Translations under genes and position numbers: made by a program
Notes under the pieces: generated by a model
Seen by the model: only the letters and a program-made list of their open reading frames with translations
What the model was told of the DNA's origin: nothing
The model's database searches: none
From: an uncultured Lachnospiraceae bacterium
GTDB taxonomy: Bacteria > Bacillota > Clostridia > Lachnospirales > Lachnospiraceae
Length of the DNA stretch: 47,460 bases
Direction of reading: 5' to 3'
NCBI GenBank assembly: GCA_934437985.1
Contig: CAKSBI010000017.1
Span: forward strand, 1 to 47,460
Shown: in pieces, positions 6,813 through 14,196 of the stretch
Layout of the letters: every line of letters starts with the position of its first letter
How positions within the stretch are numbered: position 1 is the first letter of the stretch

Positions 6813-7559
6813 TTACTTTGGTCCATCCATCGTCTGCGACTGTCCGGTGACCAGATATTCATCCACCATCCTTCGGATATCTGCAACCGAATCCGGCATA
6901 TCGGTAAAGTCCACATGATGGTCACGTTCCACAAGCGGTGTGTACCAGTAATCATAAGGGATATAATATTCCTTGATGGCCTGCTTCTGTTCCTCTGTCA
7001 GGTAAACATATCCCTGTACCAAAGGACCTCCCGGTGATAAAAACGTAGTCCCCCAATGCTCTCCCGATGATTCCATGTCCAGTGTTACCAGTGCCAGTGC
7101 ATGGATTCCTGATTCCCTGCCCCTTATGACCGCAGGCATCATGACCATTCCATGCCCTTCTTCCACATATCCCTCGCCATACACTTCCTCAAATGCCTGA
7201 TGCATGGCAAAAAGTTTTTCTGCAGCATAGGCGGTATTCTCACTGTTGCAGGACATATTTAACAGCTTAAAATCTGTCTTTTCCAAGATTTCATTTATCT
7301 TATCGATAAACTCCTGCTGTTTGATCTCTGCTATCTCATCCTGTTTCGTGATGATATCGAACCGGTCCTCCTCTACATTTAATGCAAGGCAGCTTCCGTT
7401 CTCCCACTTCATATGAATCTGCCCGATGTCATCCACATGGTCAACAATGCCCTTGCTGCCCGGCGGCACCGAAGTCTCTCCTGCCATGCAGTACAGATGG
7501 ATAGGTGTACCTTTTGGATACTTTTCTTTAAGCCGTGCTATCTCTTCTCTCTTTAACAT
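6813..7559 (-). CDS. DUF4314 N-terminal domain protein with unknown C-terminal domain
   Basis: The first 65 or so residues match DUF4314, a small beta domain common on Firmicute mobile elements: LKEKYPKGTPIHLYCM, VPPGSKGIVDHVDDIGQIH, WENGSCLALNVEEDRFDII. The remaining 180 residues (HALALVTLDMESSGEHWGTTFLSPGG; EQKQAIKEYYIPYDYWYTPL) resemble proteins found joined to DUF4314 in such elements, but I know no function. There is no signal peptide or membrane segment. AAGGA lies about seven bases before the ATG. It follows the ArdA-like gene and precedes the methyltransferase. Confidence 0.75.
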   Translation of the reverse strand: MLKREEIARLKEKYPKGTPIHLYCMAGETSVPPGSKGIVDHVDDIGQIHMKWENGSCLALNVEEDRFDIITKQDEIAEIKQQEFIDKINEILEKTDFKLLNMSCNSENTAYAAEKLFAMHQAFEEVYGEGYVEEGHGMVMMPAVIRGRESGIHALALVTLDMESSGEHWGTTFLSPGGPLVQGYVYLTEEQKQAIKEYYIPYDYWYTPLVERDHHVDFTDMPDSVADIRRMVDEYLVTGQSQTMDGPK

Positions 7560-7586
7560 GTTTTTCCTTTCTCGATTCCTTTTAAC

Positions 7587-9218
7587 TTAACAGGACATAT
7601 TCATTCCCTGCACCTGTCCTCCCATCAGTTCTTCCTCAGTCATGACACTCCAGAAGTTTTGACTATTCCAGAAACTGACATAGATTTCTCCATCCTCCAC
7701 GGTAATCGGATGCTGCTCAAAGCCTTCTCCCCAGCCATCGCTCATCTGTCCGGTCCAGTATTCCTTTAACACTTCGATGTCATGCTCTGTTAAGGCTTCA
7801 GCGATTTTGCACTCCAGAACTCCATACAGTTCTCCATCCACAATCTCTACTTTCGGGTGAGCCGACATTACCTTGGCTGCTACCGCAAGACTCCGGTCAA
7901 AGTAATGCATAAGTCCTCTTGGTTCCTCCCCTACGCAGTATTCCTTTTCAATGGCTTTTGCGATTTCTTCCGCATATGGTGTCAGGTCACTGCGGTATAA
8001 CTTCCCCTGTTCGAATCCTTCCTCATAGAAACCTGCTGTCAGCGGACTGTAAAGCCGGAAAGTTTCATAGCAGCTCTCATCAATTTCCAGCGGATCAGCA
8101 AACTCTCCATTGTACTGCTGGTACTCCGACAGTTCTCTGGTGGCTCCCACAAAACCATTCTCCACATAACCGCTTGTTACAAGTGTCCCCTGTCTCTTGT
8201 CCGCTGCAAAAGAAGCATAATTGATGTGAGGGAGCAACAACTCATCCACATCAAATAACCCGGACTCCTCCACCATGTACTTTCCGTACTCCTCATCGTT
8301 GTGTACGAAAGGATTTACTTCAAATTCCCCAAGCAGTTTTGCAAGGCTTGTCACCTCAGTATGACTGCTAAACCCTGTAAATTCCACCACCATGGCAAGC
8401 TGCGTCATCTGCACTTCATCAAAATGCTTTACCGCCTGACACGTTTCATTAAATAATGTCAGTGCCTCCACACAATCAATGTTCTCCGGCATCGGCACCA
8501 GAATATCCGGCAGGCGTATATTGTGAATATCTGTAACTTTCATTTCCCAGAAATCCATGACCTGCAATCGTTCCTTCACCTTGTTCATGGAACAGATATC
8601 GGTAGGCAGATACAGATATTCGGTGTCCCCTGCCTGATTTTGTACCTCGATTGCTGCCACGATTTCATCGGATGCAAAGTATTCCGGGAATGTCTTTCCG
8701 TTATATACCTTCTGCATTTCAAAGCCATGCTCCACGAAAACTCCATAGGGCAGGACTTCCACCCGGCTTTCCTTGAAAGTCTTTTCCGCAAACTTTATAA
8801 AGTTTGTCTGCTGCTTTTCCTCTTCTGGCATGGCTATGAATTCATCCAGATAGAGACGCTTTCCGACCTGCTCTGCATCAGAAAAATCTGTAATCAGAGA
8901 AAGTCCCTTCATGCTGAAGGTCAGATTGATCAAATCCTGCATCGTTCCCACACCGTAGTCAGTGACATAGGAATACAATACCCTGCGTTCATACTCCGTG
9001 AGACAATCCATCCGTTTAGCGAAAAAATTGACCTCATCCATGTTCACGGTCTGCCCCTCAAATTTACAAAGGGGATTATCCTTCTCTGATGCTTCCACCA
9101 GCCTGCACACAGGTACTGTTTCTTCAATACCGATTCTCTTCATCTGGAAATTTAATTCCGCATCCGACAATGGCAGTTCTATACTTTTTCGGCCACCACT
9201 CAGCACCTTAATCCGCAT
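7587..9218 (-). CDS. ArdA-like antirestriction protein
   Basis: This 543-residue acidic protein resembles long ArdA-type proteins of Clostridial conjugative elements: an opening IKVLSGGRKSIELPLSDAEL, a MDEVNFFAKRMDCLTEYERR segment, a conserved DLINLTFSMK, a KLLGEFEVNPF stretch, and the closing WGEGFEQHPI. ArdA proteins mimic bent B-form DNA and block type I restriction enzymes as transferred DNA enters a new host; the many Asp and Glu residues fit. Domain assignment is from memory of family patterns and needs a profile search. It overlaps the upstream gene by 11 bases and has GGAGG before its ATG. Confidence 0.6.
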   Translation of the reverse strand: MRIKVLSGGRKSIELPLSDAELNFQMKRIGIEETVPVCRLVEASEKDNPLCKFEGQTVNMDEVNFFAKRMDCLTEYERRVLYSYVTDYGVGTMQDLINLTFSMKGLSLITDFSDAEQVGKRLYLDEFIAMPEEEKQQTNFIKFAEKTFKESRVEVLPYGVFVEHGFEMQKVYNGKTFPEYFASDEIVAAIEVQNQAGDTEYLYLPTDICSMNKVKERLQVMDFWEMKVTDIHNIRLPDILVPMPENIDCVEALTLFNETCQAVKHFDEVQMTQLAMVVEFTGFSSHTEVTSLAKLLGEFEVNPFVHNDEEYGKYMVEESGLFDVDELLLPHINYASFAADKRQGTLVTSGYVENGFVGATRELSEYQQYNGEFADPLEIDESCYETFRLYSPLTAGFYEEGFEQGKLYRSDLTPYAEEIAKAIEKEYCVGEEPRGLMHYFDRSLAVAAKVMSAHPKVEIVDGELYGVLECKIAEALTEHDIEVLKEYWTGQMSDGWGEGFEQHPITVEDGEIYVSFWNSQNFWSVMTEEELMGGQVQGMNMSC

Positions 9219-9816
9219 TCCACACCTCCTGCTTTATAATTTCCACCCCGCACTTCTCAATCACAAAAGCATTCACGATAAGCCGGAGTATCTCACCGGG
9301 TATCAGTTCCCGGTCTGTCAGCTCTGACAAGCGGATATGCTTTGTTCCGCTATAAACATCCTTGGCCGCATGAAACAGAATGTACTGCTCCAGTGTCACG
9401 CCTCCAAGCCTTACCCTGTCAAAGTAAATCCCGGTATCCAGAACATTTTTGCAGACCTTCTCCCATAAAATCTCATCGGCAGACAGTAAAAATACAGCGG
9501 CAGCATATCCCGATGCATACTGCAATGTCTTTGCCCTCTTCCCTATCAGCAGGGAATAGAAATCATTTCTGTGCTTTGGATTACGGAATATCAGTTCCTT
9601 ATCCACTTTACAAAATATTTCATCCACCCTTTTCTTCAGATGCTCCATCTGCATTCTGCTGATCACGCAGTCAACGATTTCAGAATAATTTCCCCTGCTC
9701 CTCCAGTCCACATCCATCACACAGATACCATATCCTCTCGGTCTGTAACCCGGTGGCTGCTGCATCTGCCTTTCCAGCACCCGAAGTCCCGGACTCACAC
9801 AAAATAATTTTGACAT
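9208..9816 (-). CDS. Hypothetical mobile-element protein (DUF6075-like tail)
   Basis: The ATG at 9816 follows GGAGGT closely; a TTG at 9828 is possible but less likely. The 202-residue product starts with LFCVSPGLRVLERQMQQPPG and a basic, Arg-rich region. The second half (FRNPKHRNDFYSLLI, AAAVFLLSADEILWEKV, LEQYILFHAAKDVYSG) recalls proteins I associate with DUF6075. No function is known. It is the first gene of the leftward operon, next to the element end, with a terminator-like hairpin placed directly before its ribosome site. Confidence 0.6.
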   Translation of the reverse strand: MSKLFCVSPGLRVLERQMQQPPGYRPRGYGICVMDVDWRSRGNYSEIVDCVISRMQMEHLKKRVDEIFCKVDKELIFRNPKHRNDFYSLLIGKRAKTLQYASGYAAAVFLLSADEILWEKVCKNVLDTGIYFDRVRLGGVTLEQYILFHAAKDVYSGTKHIRLSELTDRELIPGEILRLIVNAFVIEKCGVEIIKQEVWNAD

Positions 9817-9826
9817 TTCCACCTCC

Positions 9827-9874
9827 AAAAAAATAAGGCGGCACCTATTCTATTTCTAAAATAAGTCCCGCCTT
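9827..9874 (-). terminator. Intrinsic terminator or attenuator ahead of the element operon
   Basis: On the minus strand AAGGCGG (9868-9874) pairs with CCGCCTT (9835-9841) over a 26-base loop, and is followed by A and seven T (9827-9833). The T run touches the GGAGG of the first gene, an arrangement typical of attenuation rather than of an operon end. Confidence 0.6.
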
Positions 9875-9898
9875 GCGTTCATCCCTGCCCATATTCAT
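9845..9898 (-). CDS. Possible 17-codon leader peptide before the attenuator
   Basis: An ATG at 9898 opens a 17-residue frame (MNMGRDERKAGLILEIE) that ends at TAG inside the loop of the terminator hairpin. Its second half covers the 5' arm of that hairpin, so a ribosome here would stop the stem from forming. A second short frame with GTG at 9917 and an AGGAGG just ahead ends at 9879. Neither has the coding length to be proved by itself, and the call is positional. Confidence 0.3.
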   Translation of the reverse strand: MNMGRDERKAGLILEIE

Positions 9899-9995
9899 TT
9901 TTAGCTTTGCTTACCACTCCCTCCTTTTCGTTTTTCTTCAAATCACTCCCAAAACCATTTTTTCAGCCGTACACGCCTCTGGCGAGTACTATGCA

Positions 9996-10025
9996 TCTAT
10001 AAAATTGGGCAAAAAAATCGGGCAA
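9996..10025 (-). promoter_or_regulatory. Candidate promoter of the element operon
   Basis: On the minus strand TTGCCC (10020-10025) and TATAGA (9996-10001) are separated by 18 bases and face the leftward operon. The boxes lie inside the inverted repeat described at 10001-10079, so a repressor bound there could shut the promoter. The match to consensus is moderate. Confidence 0.35.
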
Positions 10026-10079
10026 AAACTAGCCAATTTTCGGTCTAATTTTTGCCCTCAAACCACAACATCTTGTGGT
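10001..10079. repeat. Nested inverted repeats at the element end
   Basis: AAAATTGG (10001-10008) pairs with CCAATTTT (10033-10040). GGGCAAAAA occurs twice directly (10007-10015 and 10020-10028) and pairs with TTTTTGCCC (10049-10057). Next to these, ACCACAA (10062-10068) pairs with TTGTGGT (10073-10079) over a four-base loop, ending seven bases before the rlmD stop. Possible roles are recombinase or excisionase arm sites, an operator, or an oriT. Confidence 0.55.
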
Positions 10080-10085
10080 CAAACC

Positions 10086-11561
10086 TTACTTTTTCTTCTC
10101 TTTTCCACAATACTGCATCATTATTACTGACTCAACGTGCCCTGTCATCCCAAACATATCACACGCCCTATACTTCCTTATCCCATACCCATTTTCCTTT
10201 AACACCTTAACATCCCTTGCCAATGTTGCCGGGTCACAGCTTACATACACTATTCTCTCCGGTGACACCTTGACAATTGTCTGGATAAGTCTGCTATCAC
10301 ACCCTTTCCGCGGAGGGTCAACAACAACTACATCAGGTTTCTTAAGGCTGCTGTAGGCATCATCTTCAACTATCCTTGCTGCGACATCCTCTGCTGCCCC
10401 AGCAAGGAATACTGCGTTTTCAATACCATTAATTGAAGCGTTAACCTTTGCGTCTTCTATTGCCTCAGGTACAATCTCAATCCCAAGAACATATTTTGCC
10501 TTATGGGCCAGGAACAGACTTATTGTCCCGATTCCGCAATAGAGATCCCATACTGTCTCGTTACCGATAAGACCGGCATATTCAAGTGCTGTATTGTATA
10601 GCTTAATTGTCTGTTCAGGATTAACCTGATAAAAAGAAAGAGGTGAGATGCGGTAACGGATAGCTCCAATACAATCTTCAATATACGCCGGTCCATATAA
10701 TGAAATAAGCTTGCTTCCAAGGATCCTGTTAGTTCTGTCCGAATTAATGTTAAGACAGATGCAGGTCATACCTTCAACCTTACGAAGACGTTCGACAAGC
10801 ACCTCTGTAAATGGAACTCTTTTTGATGTCACAACCAGGCACACCATAATCTCGCCTGTAGTTTTTCCAATTCTTGTAAGAATATGGCGTACAATTCCCG
10901 AATGTGTTGTCTCATCGTATGATGGGATTCCGTATTCATTCATCCACTCACGTACAATACTGCAGATATGATTTGATTCAGGCATCTGGATACAGCATTC
11001 CTCAGTTGCAATAATATTATGGGTTCTCCCTGCATAAAATCCGCTTACAATCTGTCCATCTGCACTTTGCTGCACCGGAAACTGTGCTTTATTCCTATAA
11101 TTATATGGATTCTCCATACCGATTATCTGTTCCTCAATCCCGGCAAGATAAGCCCCATCATAACCGCCAATTCTTACAAGACAGTTACGCACTTTACGGC
11201 TTTTATATTCAAGCTGTGCAGCATACGACATATGCTGCAGCTGACAGCCACCGCATTTTGCTGCTATATCACATACCGGCTGTATTCTGTCCGGGGACGG
11301 ATTAACTATATCCATAAGTCTTGCATATGCATAACTCTTCTTTATCTTCATAATCCTGGCGATAACCTCGTCGCCCGGAAGTGCATTATTAACGAATACT
11401 GCATAGCCTTTATAATGCCCTATTCCCTCTCCATCGTTACCGATATCATCTATTTTCAGTATGATATCCTGATTTTTTGAAAAGGGACAGCACCTGCTGT
11501 CCCCTATATCAGACATATTCCTGCCTGCCCTTGCAATATCAGGATTGCTGTTCTTAGCCAT
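10086..11561 (-). CDS. rlmD: 23S rRNA (uracil-5)-methyltransferase, RlmD/RumA family
   Basis: This 491-residue enzyme has a TRAM-like N-terminal domain (IDDIGNDGEGIGHYKGYAVF), a 4Fe-4S cysteine set (CDIAAKCGGC plus a later ECC), the SAM motif WDLYCGIGTISLFLA, DPPRKGCD, and the nucleophile cysteine in YVSCDPATLARD. It methylates a 23S rRNA uracil at C5 using SAM. GGGGAG lies nine bases before the ATG and overlaps the yhaM stop region, so the two form an operon. The tail after GHVESV (about 12 residues, ending KEKKK) directly borders the mobile element; in other Firmicutes, elements insert in this codon region. The last codons could therefore come from the element. Confidence 0.9.
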   Translation of the reverse strand: MAKNSNPDIARAGRNMSDIGDSRCCPFSKNQDIILKIDDIGNDGEGIGHYKGYAVFVNNALPGDEVIARIMKIKKSYAYARLMDIVNPSPDRIQPVCDIAAKCGGCQLQHMSYAAQLEYKSRKVRNCLVRIGGYDGAYLAGIEEQIIGMENPYNYRNKAQFPVQQSADGQIVSGFYAGRTHNIIATEECCIQMPESNHICSIVREWMNEYGIPSYDETTHSGIVRHILTRIGKTTGEIMVCLVVTSKRVPFTEVLVERLRKVEGMTCICLNINSDRTNRILGSKLISLYGPAYIEDCIGAIRYRISPLSFYQVNPEQTIKLYNTALEYAGLIGNETVWDLYCGIGTISLFLAHKAKYVLGIEIVPEAIEDAKVNASINGIENAVFLAGAAEDVAARIVEDDAYSSLKKPDVVVVDPPRKGCDSRLIQTIVKVSPERIVYVSCDPATLARDVKVLKENGYGIRKYRACDMFGMTGHVESVIMMQYCGKEKKK

Positions 11562-11576
11562 AATACCATACTCCCC

Positions 11577-12524
11577 TTATCTTGTTCCAAATGTCTGGCG
11601 GACGTTTGAATCAAGCATTCTGTTGAATCCCAGCCAGTCCATATTGTCTCCTGCATTATCAAACACTTCTGTAAATATCTCAAGCTTGGCATCCGTATTA
11701 TCCGCCATATTAAGTGCAAATGCCTCTGCAAGTGCCGGCTTCTTAGGTGATCCGTATTCTAACTCTCCATGATGTGCAAGAATACAGTGCCTTAATTCAT
11801 TGGCAAGCCTTTTCGGGAAACCAGGAATAACCCTCGAAGCACTGCCGATAAGCTCTGCACCAATAAAAATATGTCCGAGCAGCTGCCCTTCATCCGTATA
11901 ATCACTTGCCGGAAATTCCGCAAGCTCATCCATCTTACCCACATCATGGAACAATGCTGCTGTAAGAAGGAGATCCCTGTCGAGCAGCTTATAATTAGCA
12001 GCAAGGTAATCACACATCTTAACAACAAATAATGTATGCTGAAGCAGGCCGCCTATAAAGCTGTGATGTACACTTTTAGCCGCAGAATGATTCTTAAACT
12101 CGGCAATAAACTTATCATTTTTAACAAAAAACATATCAATAAGCTGCTTCAGATATTCATTCTTAACCGTTGACATTACAGACATAAGTTCCGAAAACAT
12201 CTCTTCCCTGTCATATTTTGAAGCAAGCATATAATCCTCAACATTATATTCACCTTCACTGCAGCGGCGTATACGCGTAAGCTTCCACTGGAGATTACCC
12301 TGGAAGCTTGCCACCTGTCCTGTAACCTCAATATAATCCATTGCGTCAAACTCATCTATTCCGCTGTTAATATCAAATACCTTTGCATCAATCGTTCCTG
12401 TTTTATCCTGAAGCATAAGCGAATAATATGACTTGCCTGTTCTCGCAACAAGCGTCTGCTTCGATCTGCACAGATATATGCCCCTGCACATATCCCCATC
12501 CCTGTATTCGTTAATGTATCTCAT
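11577..12524 (-). CDS. yhaM: 3'-5' exoribonuclease YhaM family (OB fold plus HD domain)
   Basis: The 315-residue product begins with an OB-fold nucleic-acid-binding domain (SYYSLMLQDKTGTIDAKVFD; YIEVTGQVASFQGNLQWKL). An HD-type phosphohydrolase domain follows: HHSFIGGLLQHTLFVVKMC, then the metal-binding LFHDVGKM, then AHHGELEYGSPKKPA. Length and order equal B. subtilis YhaM, a Mn-dependent 3'-5' exonuclease active on RNA and single-stranded DNA, in the cytoplasm. It is the first gene of a two-gene operon with rlmD and has a near-consensus promoter about 60 bases upstream. Confidence 0.9.
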   Translation of the reverse strand: MRYINEYRDGDMCRGIYLCRSKQTLVARTGKSYYSLMLQDKTGTIDAKVFDINSGIDEFDAMDYIEVTGQVASFQGNLQWKLTRIRRCSEGEYNVEDYMLASKYDREEMFSELMSVMSTVKNEYLKQLIDMFFVKNDKFIAEFKNHSAAKSVHHSFIGGLLQHTLFVVKMCDYLAANYKLLDRDLLLTAALFHDVGKMDELAEFPASDYTDEGQLLGHIFIGAELIGSASRVIPGFPKRLANELRHCILAHHGELEYGSPKKPALAEAFALNMADNTDAKLEIFTEVFDNAGDNMDWLGFNRMLDSNVRQTFGTR

Positions 12525-12585
12525 CTCTGTCTACCCCTTCCTGAGATTAATTATAATAATTAATCCAAGCCTTATTCTTAATTAT

Positions 12586-12614
12586 ATTATCACATACATA
12601 TATGTTGGTGTCAA
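12586..12614 (-). promoter_or_regulatory. SigA-type promoter of yhaM-rlmD
   Basis: On the minus strand TTGACA (12609-12614) and GATAAT (12586-12591) are 17 bases apart, one mismatch from full consensus. It lies between the pseudo-HtrA gene and yhaM and faces yhaM. Confidence 0.75.
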
Positions 12615-12619
12615 AAGCC

Positions 12620-12720
12620 CCCTGCCATGCTGCCTGCGGATTGCTCCGTGCAGCGCACTCCCACAATCCTGCCCGATATCCGCATATCATGGGATTGTCG
12701 GATAATCCCTGTCAGCTATC
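12620..12720 (-). other. GC-rich, hairpin-forming spacer after the HtrA-like gene
   Basis: This spacer is GC-rich in an AT-rich neighbourhood. It holds a nested hairpin: ACAATCC (12663-12669) with GGATTGT (12692-12698), and inside it GATAT (12675-12679) with ATATC (12684-12688). A further GCTGC/GCAGC pairing lies towards yhaM. It may be the composite terminator of the HtrA-like gene; the T run is weak. Confidence 0.35.
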
Positions 12721-12722
12721 CC

Positions 12723-14012
12723 TTACTGTATCTCTGACAACGTTACCTCGACATTCTTTGTCTTATTCTTACTTGCGTAGTCACAATATATACTGACATA
12801 TATAGTATCCCCGGGTTTATGTCCGGAAAGAATGTGCATATACTCTTCAACATCCTTCACCTTCTGGCCGTCTATCCTGGTAATGATATCACCCACAACT
12901 ATTCCGGCACTCATGGCTGTTGTATCAGCATACATATCTGATACATATATTCCACAATCTATATCCTTATCCTCAAAATAATTACTTCCAATATCCATCG
13001 GAACAATCCCGATTCCTGCACATGCAGTTCCATTCATCAGCTTTTCAAGCATAGCTTTAATATCACTTATCCCTATAAAACTGCACAGGCTTGATTCCCT
13101 GCCAAACTTATGGGTAATTATTCCAATCACTTTGCCATCAGTATCCATAATGGCACCATTGCCATGCTCGACACTCTGCATTGCTGTATTATATACATCC
13201 AGCTTACGGTCCTGGAGATACTCCACCCTCGGTTCACTACATACAACGCCATAACCTACTGACCTCATAGAACCCATAGGGTTACCTATTGCCACTACCA
13301 TATCTCCAATCCTGATATTATCCGATGAACCAATCTTTGCCACACTGATACCATCAGCCACCTTCCTGCTGACACCGGAAATATCTGCTGTCATGACAGC
13401 CAGTCCGGTAACATTATCTACTCCTACAAGTGTAGCGGGAACATTAGTATCATCTTCAAGCACTACGCTATATGTGTACTCCTCATTCATCTCATCATAC
13501 TGTGTTAAAATGTACAATTTATCATTCTTTTTCTGAAGGACAAGACCATAAAATGATGCCGTACGCTCAATCTGATTCTCAAAATAATCCTCATCAGTAG
13601 ATATCTTCGCAATATTAACGACCACAGCATTAAATGATTCACAATAATCAGACAACTCCCTGTACAACGTTCCATAATGTGCTACAGCCTCTTTCATCTC
13701 AGCGCTGACTGCCAAATCACCTGAAGCCTCCGCCCCACTCTCTGTCCCATCTGGTAAAATATCCTGTGATACCTTCGATGGTCTTTCCGATGCTTCCTCT
13801 ACAGGCACATCCAGTGACACCTCAGGCTCTGGATTGTCAGTCTGCTTTTCATCTGCCAGCAGACCTGTGGCATAAAAACATACACCCGCAGCTGTCCCAA
13901 ACACAGCCCCCAGTACAGCAGCAATTCCTACGTTCTTCAGGAACTTCCGAATTCGTCTGTACTTGCCCGGCCGTATACTCTCCTCTATAAATGAACGTTC
14001 ACTGTCAGTCAT
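12723..14012 (-). CDS. Membrane HtrA-like protein without catalytic residues, with PDZ domain
   Basis: The 429 residues comprise a cytosolic N-terminus, one membrane helix (about 27-50), an acidic linker, a trypsin-like domain (about 125-310) and a PDZ domain (about 320-415, with GIVVGDIITRIDGQKVKD). The fold is recognisable from IRIGDMVVAIGNPMG and GKVIGIITHKFG. Each triad position is changed: the His of ILTNNHV is Asp173 (ILTQYDEM), the Asp of TDLAV is Gly203 (VTGLAVM), and the Ser of GNSGG is Asn285 (EHGNGAIM). It therefore cannot be an ordinary serine protease. A substrate-binding, chaperone or sensor role outside the membrane is inferred. It is divergent from mutS2. Confidence 0.85.
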   Translation of the reverse strand: MTDSERSFIEESIRPGKYRRIRKFLKNVGIAAVLGAVFGTAAGVCFYATGLLADEKQTDNPEPEVSLDVPVEEASERPSKVSQDILPDGTESGAEASGDLAVSAEMKEAVAHYGTLYRELSDYCESFNAVVVNIAKISTDEDYFENQIERTASFYGLVLQKKNDKLYILTQYDEMNEEYTYSVVLEDDTNVPATLVGVDNVTGLAVMTADISGVSRKVADGISVAKIGSSDNIRIGDMVVAIGNPMGSMRSVGYGVVCSEPRVEYLQDRKLDVYNTAMQSVEHGNGAIMDTDGKVIGIITHKFGRESSLCSFIGISDIKAMLEKLMNGTACAGIGIVPMDIGSNYFEDKDIDCGIYVSDMYADTTAMSAGIVVGDIITRIDGQKVKDVEEYMHILSGHKPGDTIYVSIYCDYASKNKTKNVEVTLSEIQ

Positions 14013-14142
14013 AAATGTAAACCTCCACCTCAGTCGTATATTTATCTATATGATACAACTTACTTATGAATAAATAATGAATGTACTATGAAATCTAATA
14101 AAAAAAACAATAACTTACCCATATATCATGTCCTTTCACGGG

Positions 14143-14171
14143 TTGCAACATCTCTGTTAATCTAATATAAT
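14143..14171 (+). promoter_or_regulatory. SigA-type promoter of the mutS2 operon
   Basis: TTGCAA (14143-14148) and TATAAT (14166-14171) are 17 bases apart. Transcription would start about 20 bases before the mutS2 ATG at 14197, whose GTGAGGT ribosome site begins at 14184. Confidence 0.7.
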
Positions 14172-14196
14172 TAATACAGAATTGTGAGGTATATAT

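Larger units (their letters stand above)
1..10085. mobile_element. End of an integrative conjugative-type element, truncated by the window
   Basis: All genes up to 9816 point left, overlap or nearly touch, and belong to families typical of Firmicute conjugative elements: ArdA-like antirestriction, DUF4314, YodL domain, orphan Dam-type methyltransferase, AbrB-type regulators and a Tad/Cpa-type secretion set. Base composition is visibly GC-richer than from 10086 onward, where ordinary housekeeping genes begin. The edge lies against the 3' end of rlmD. No integrase, relaxase, coupling protein or VirB4-like ATPase is visible, so they would lie left of base 1. The exact boundary and the direct repeat of the attachment site cannot be fixed because the other end is missing. 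The element type is inferred from gene content. Confidence 0.75.

Noticed and set aside
12723..14012. Active HtrA/DegP serine protease
   Set aside because: None of His, Asp or Ser of the triad is present at the aligned positions.
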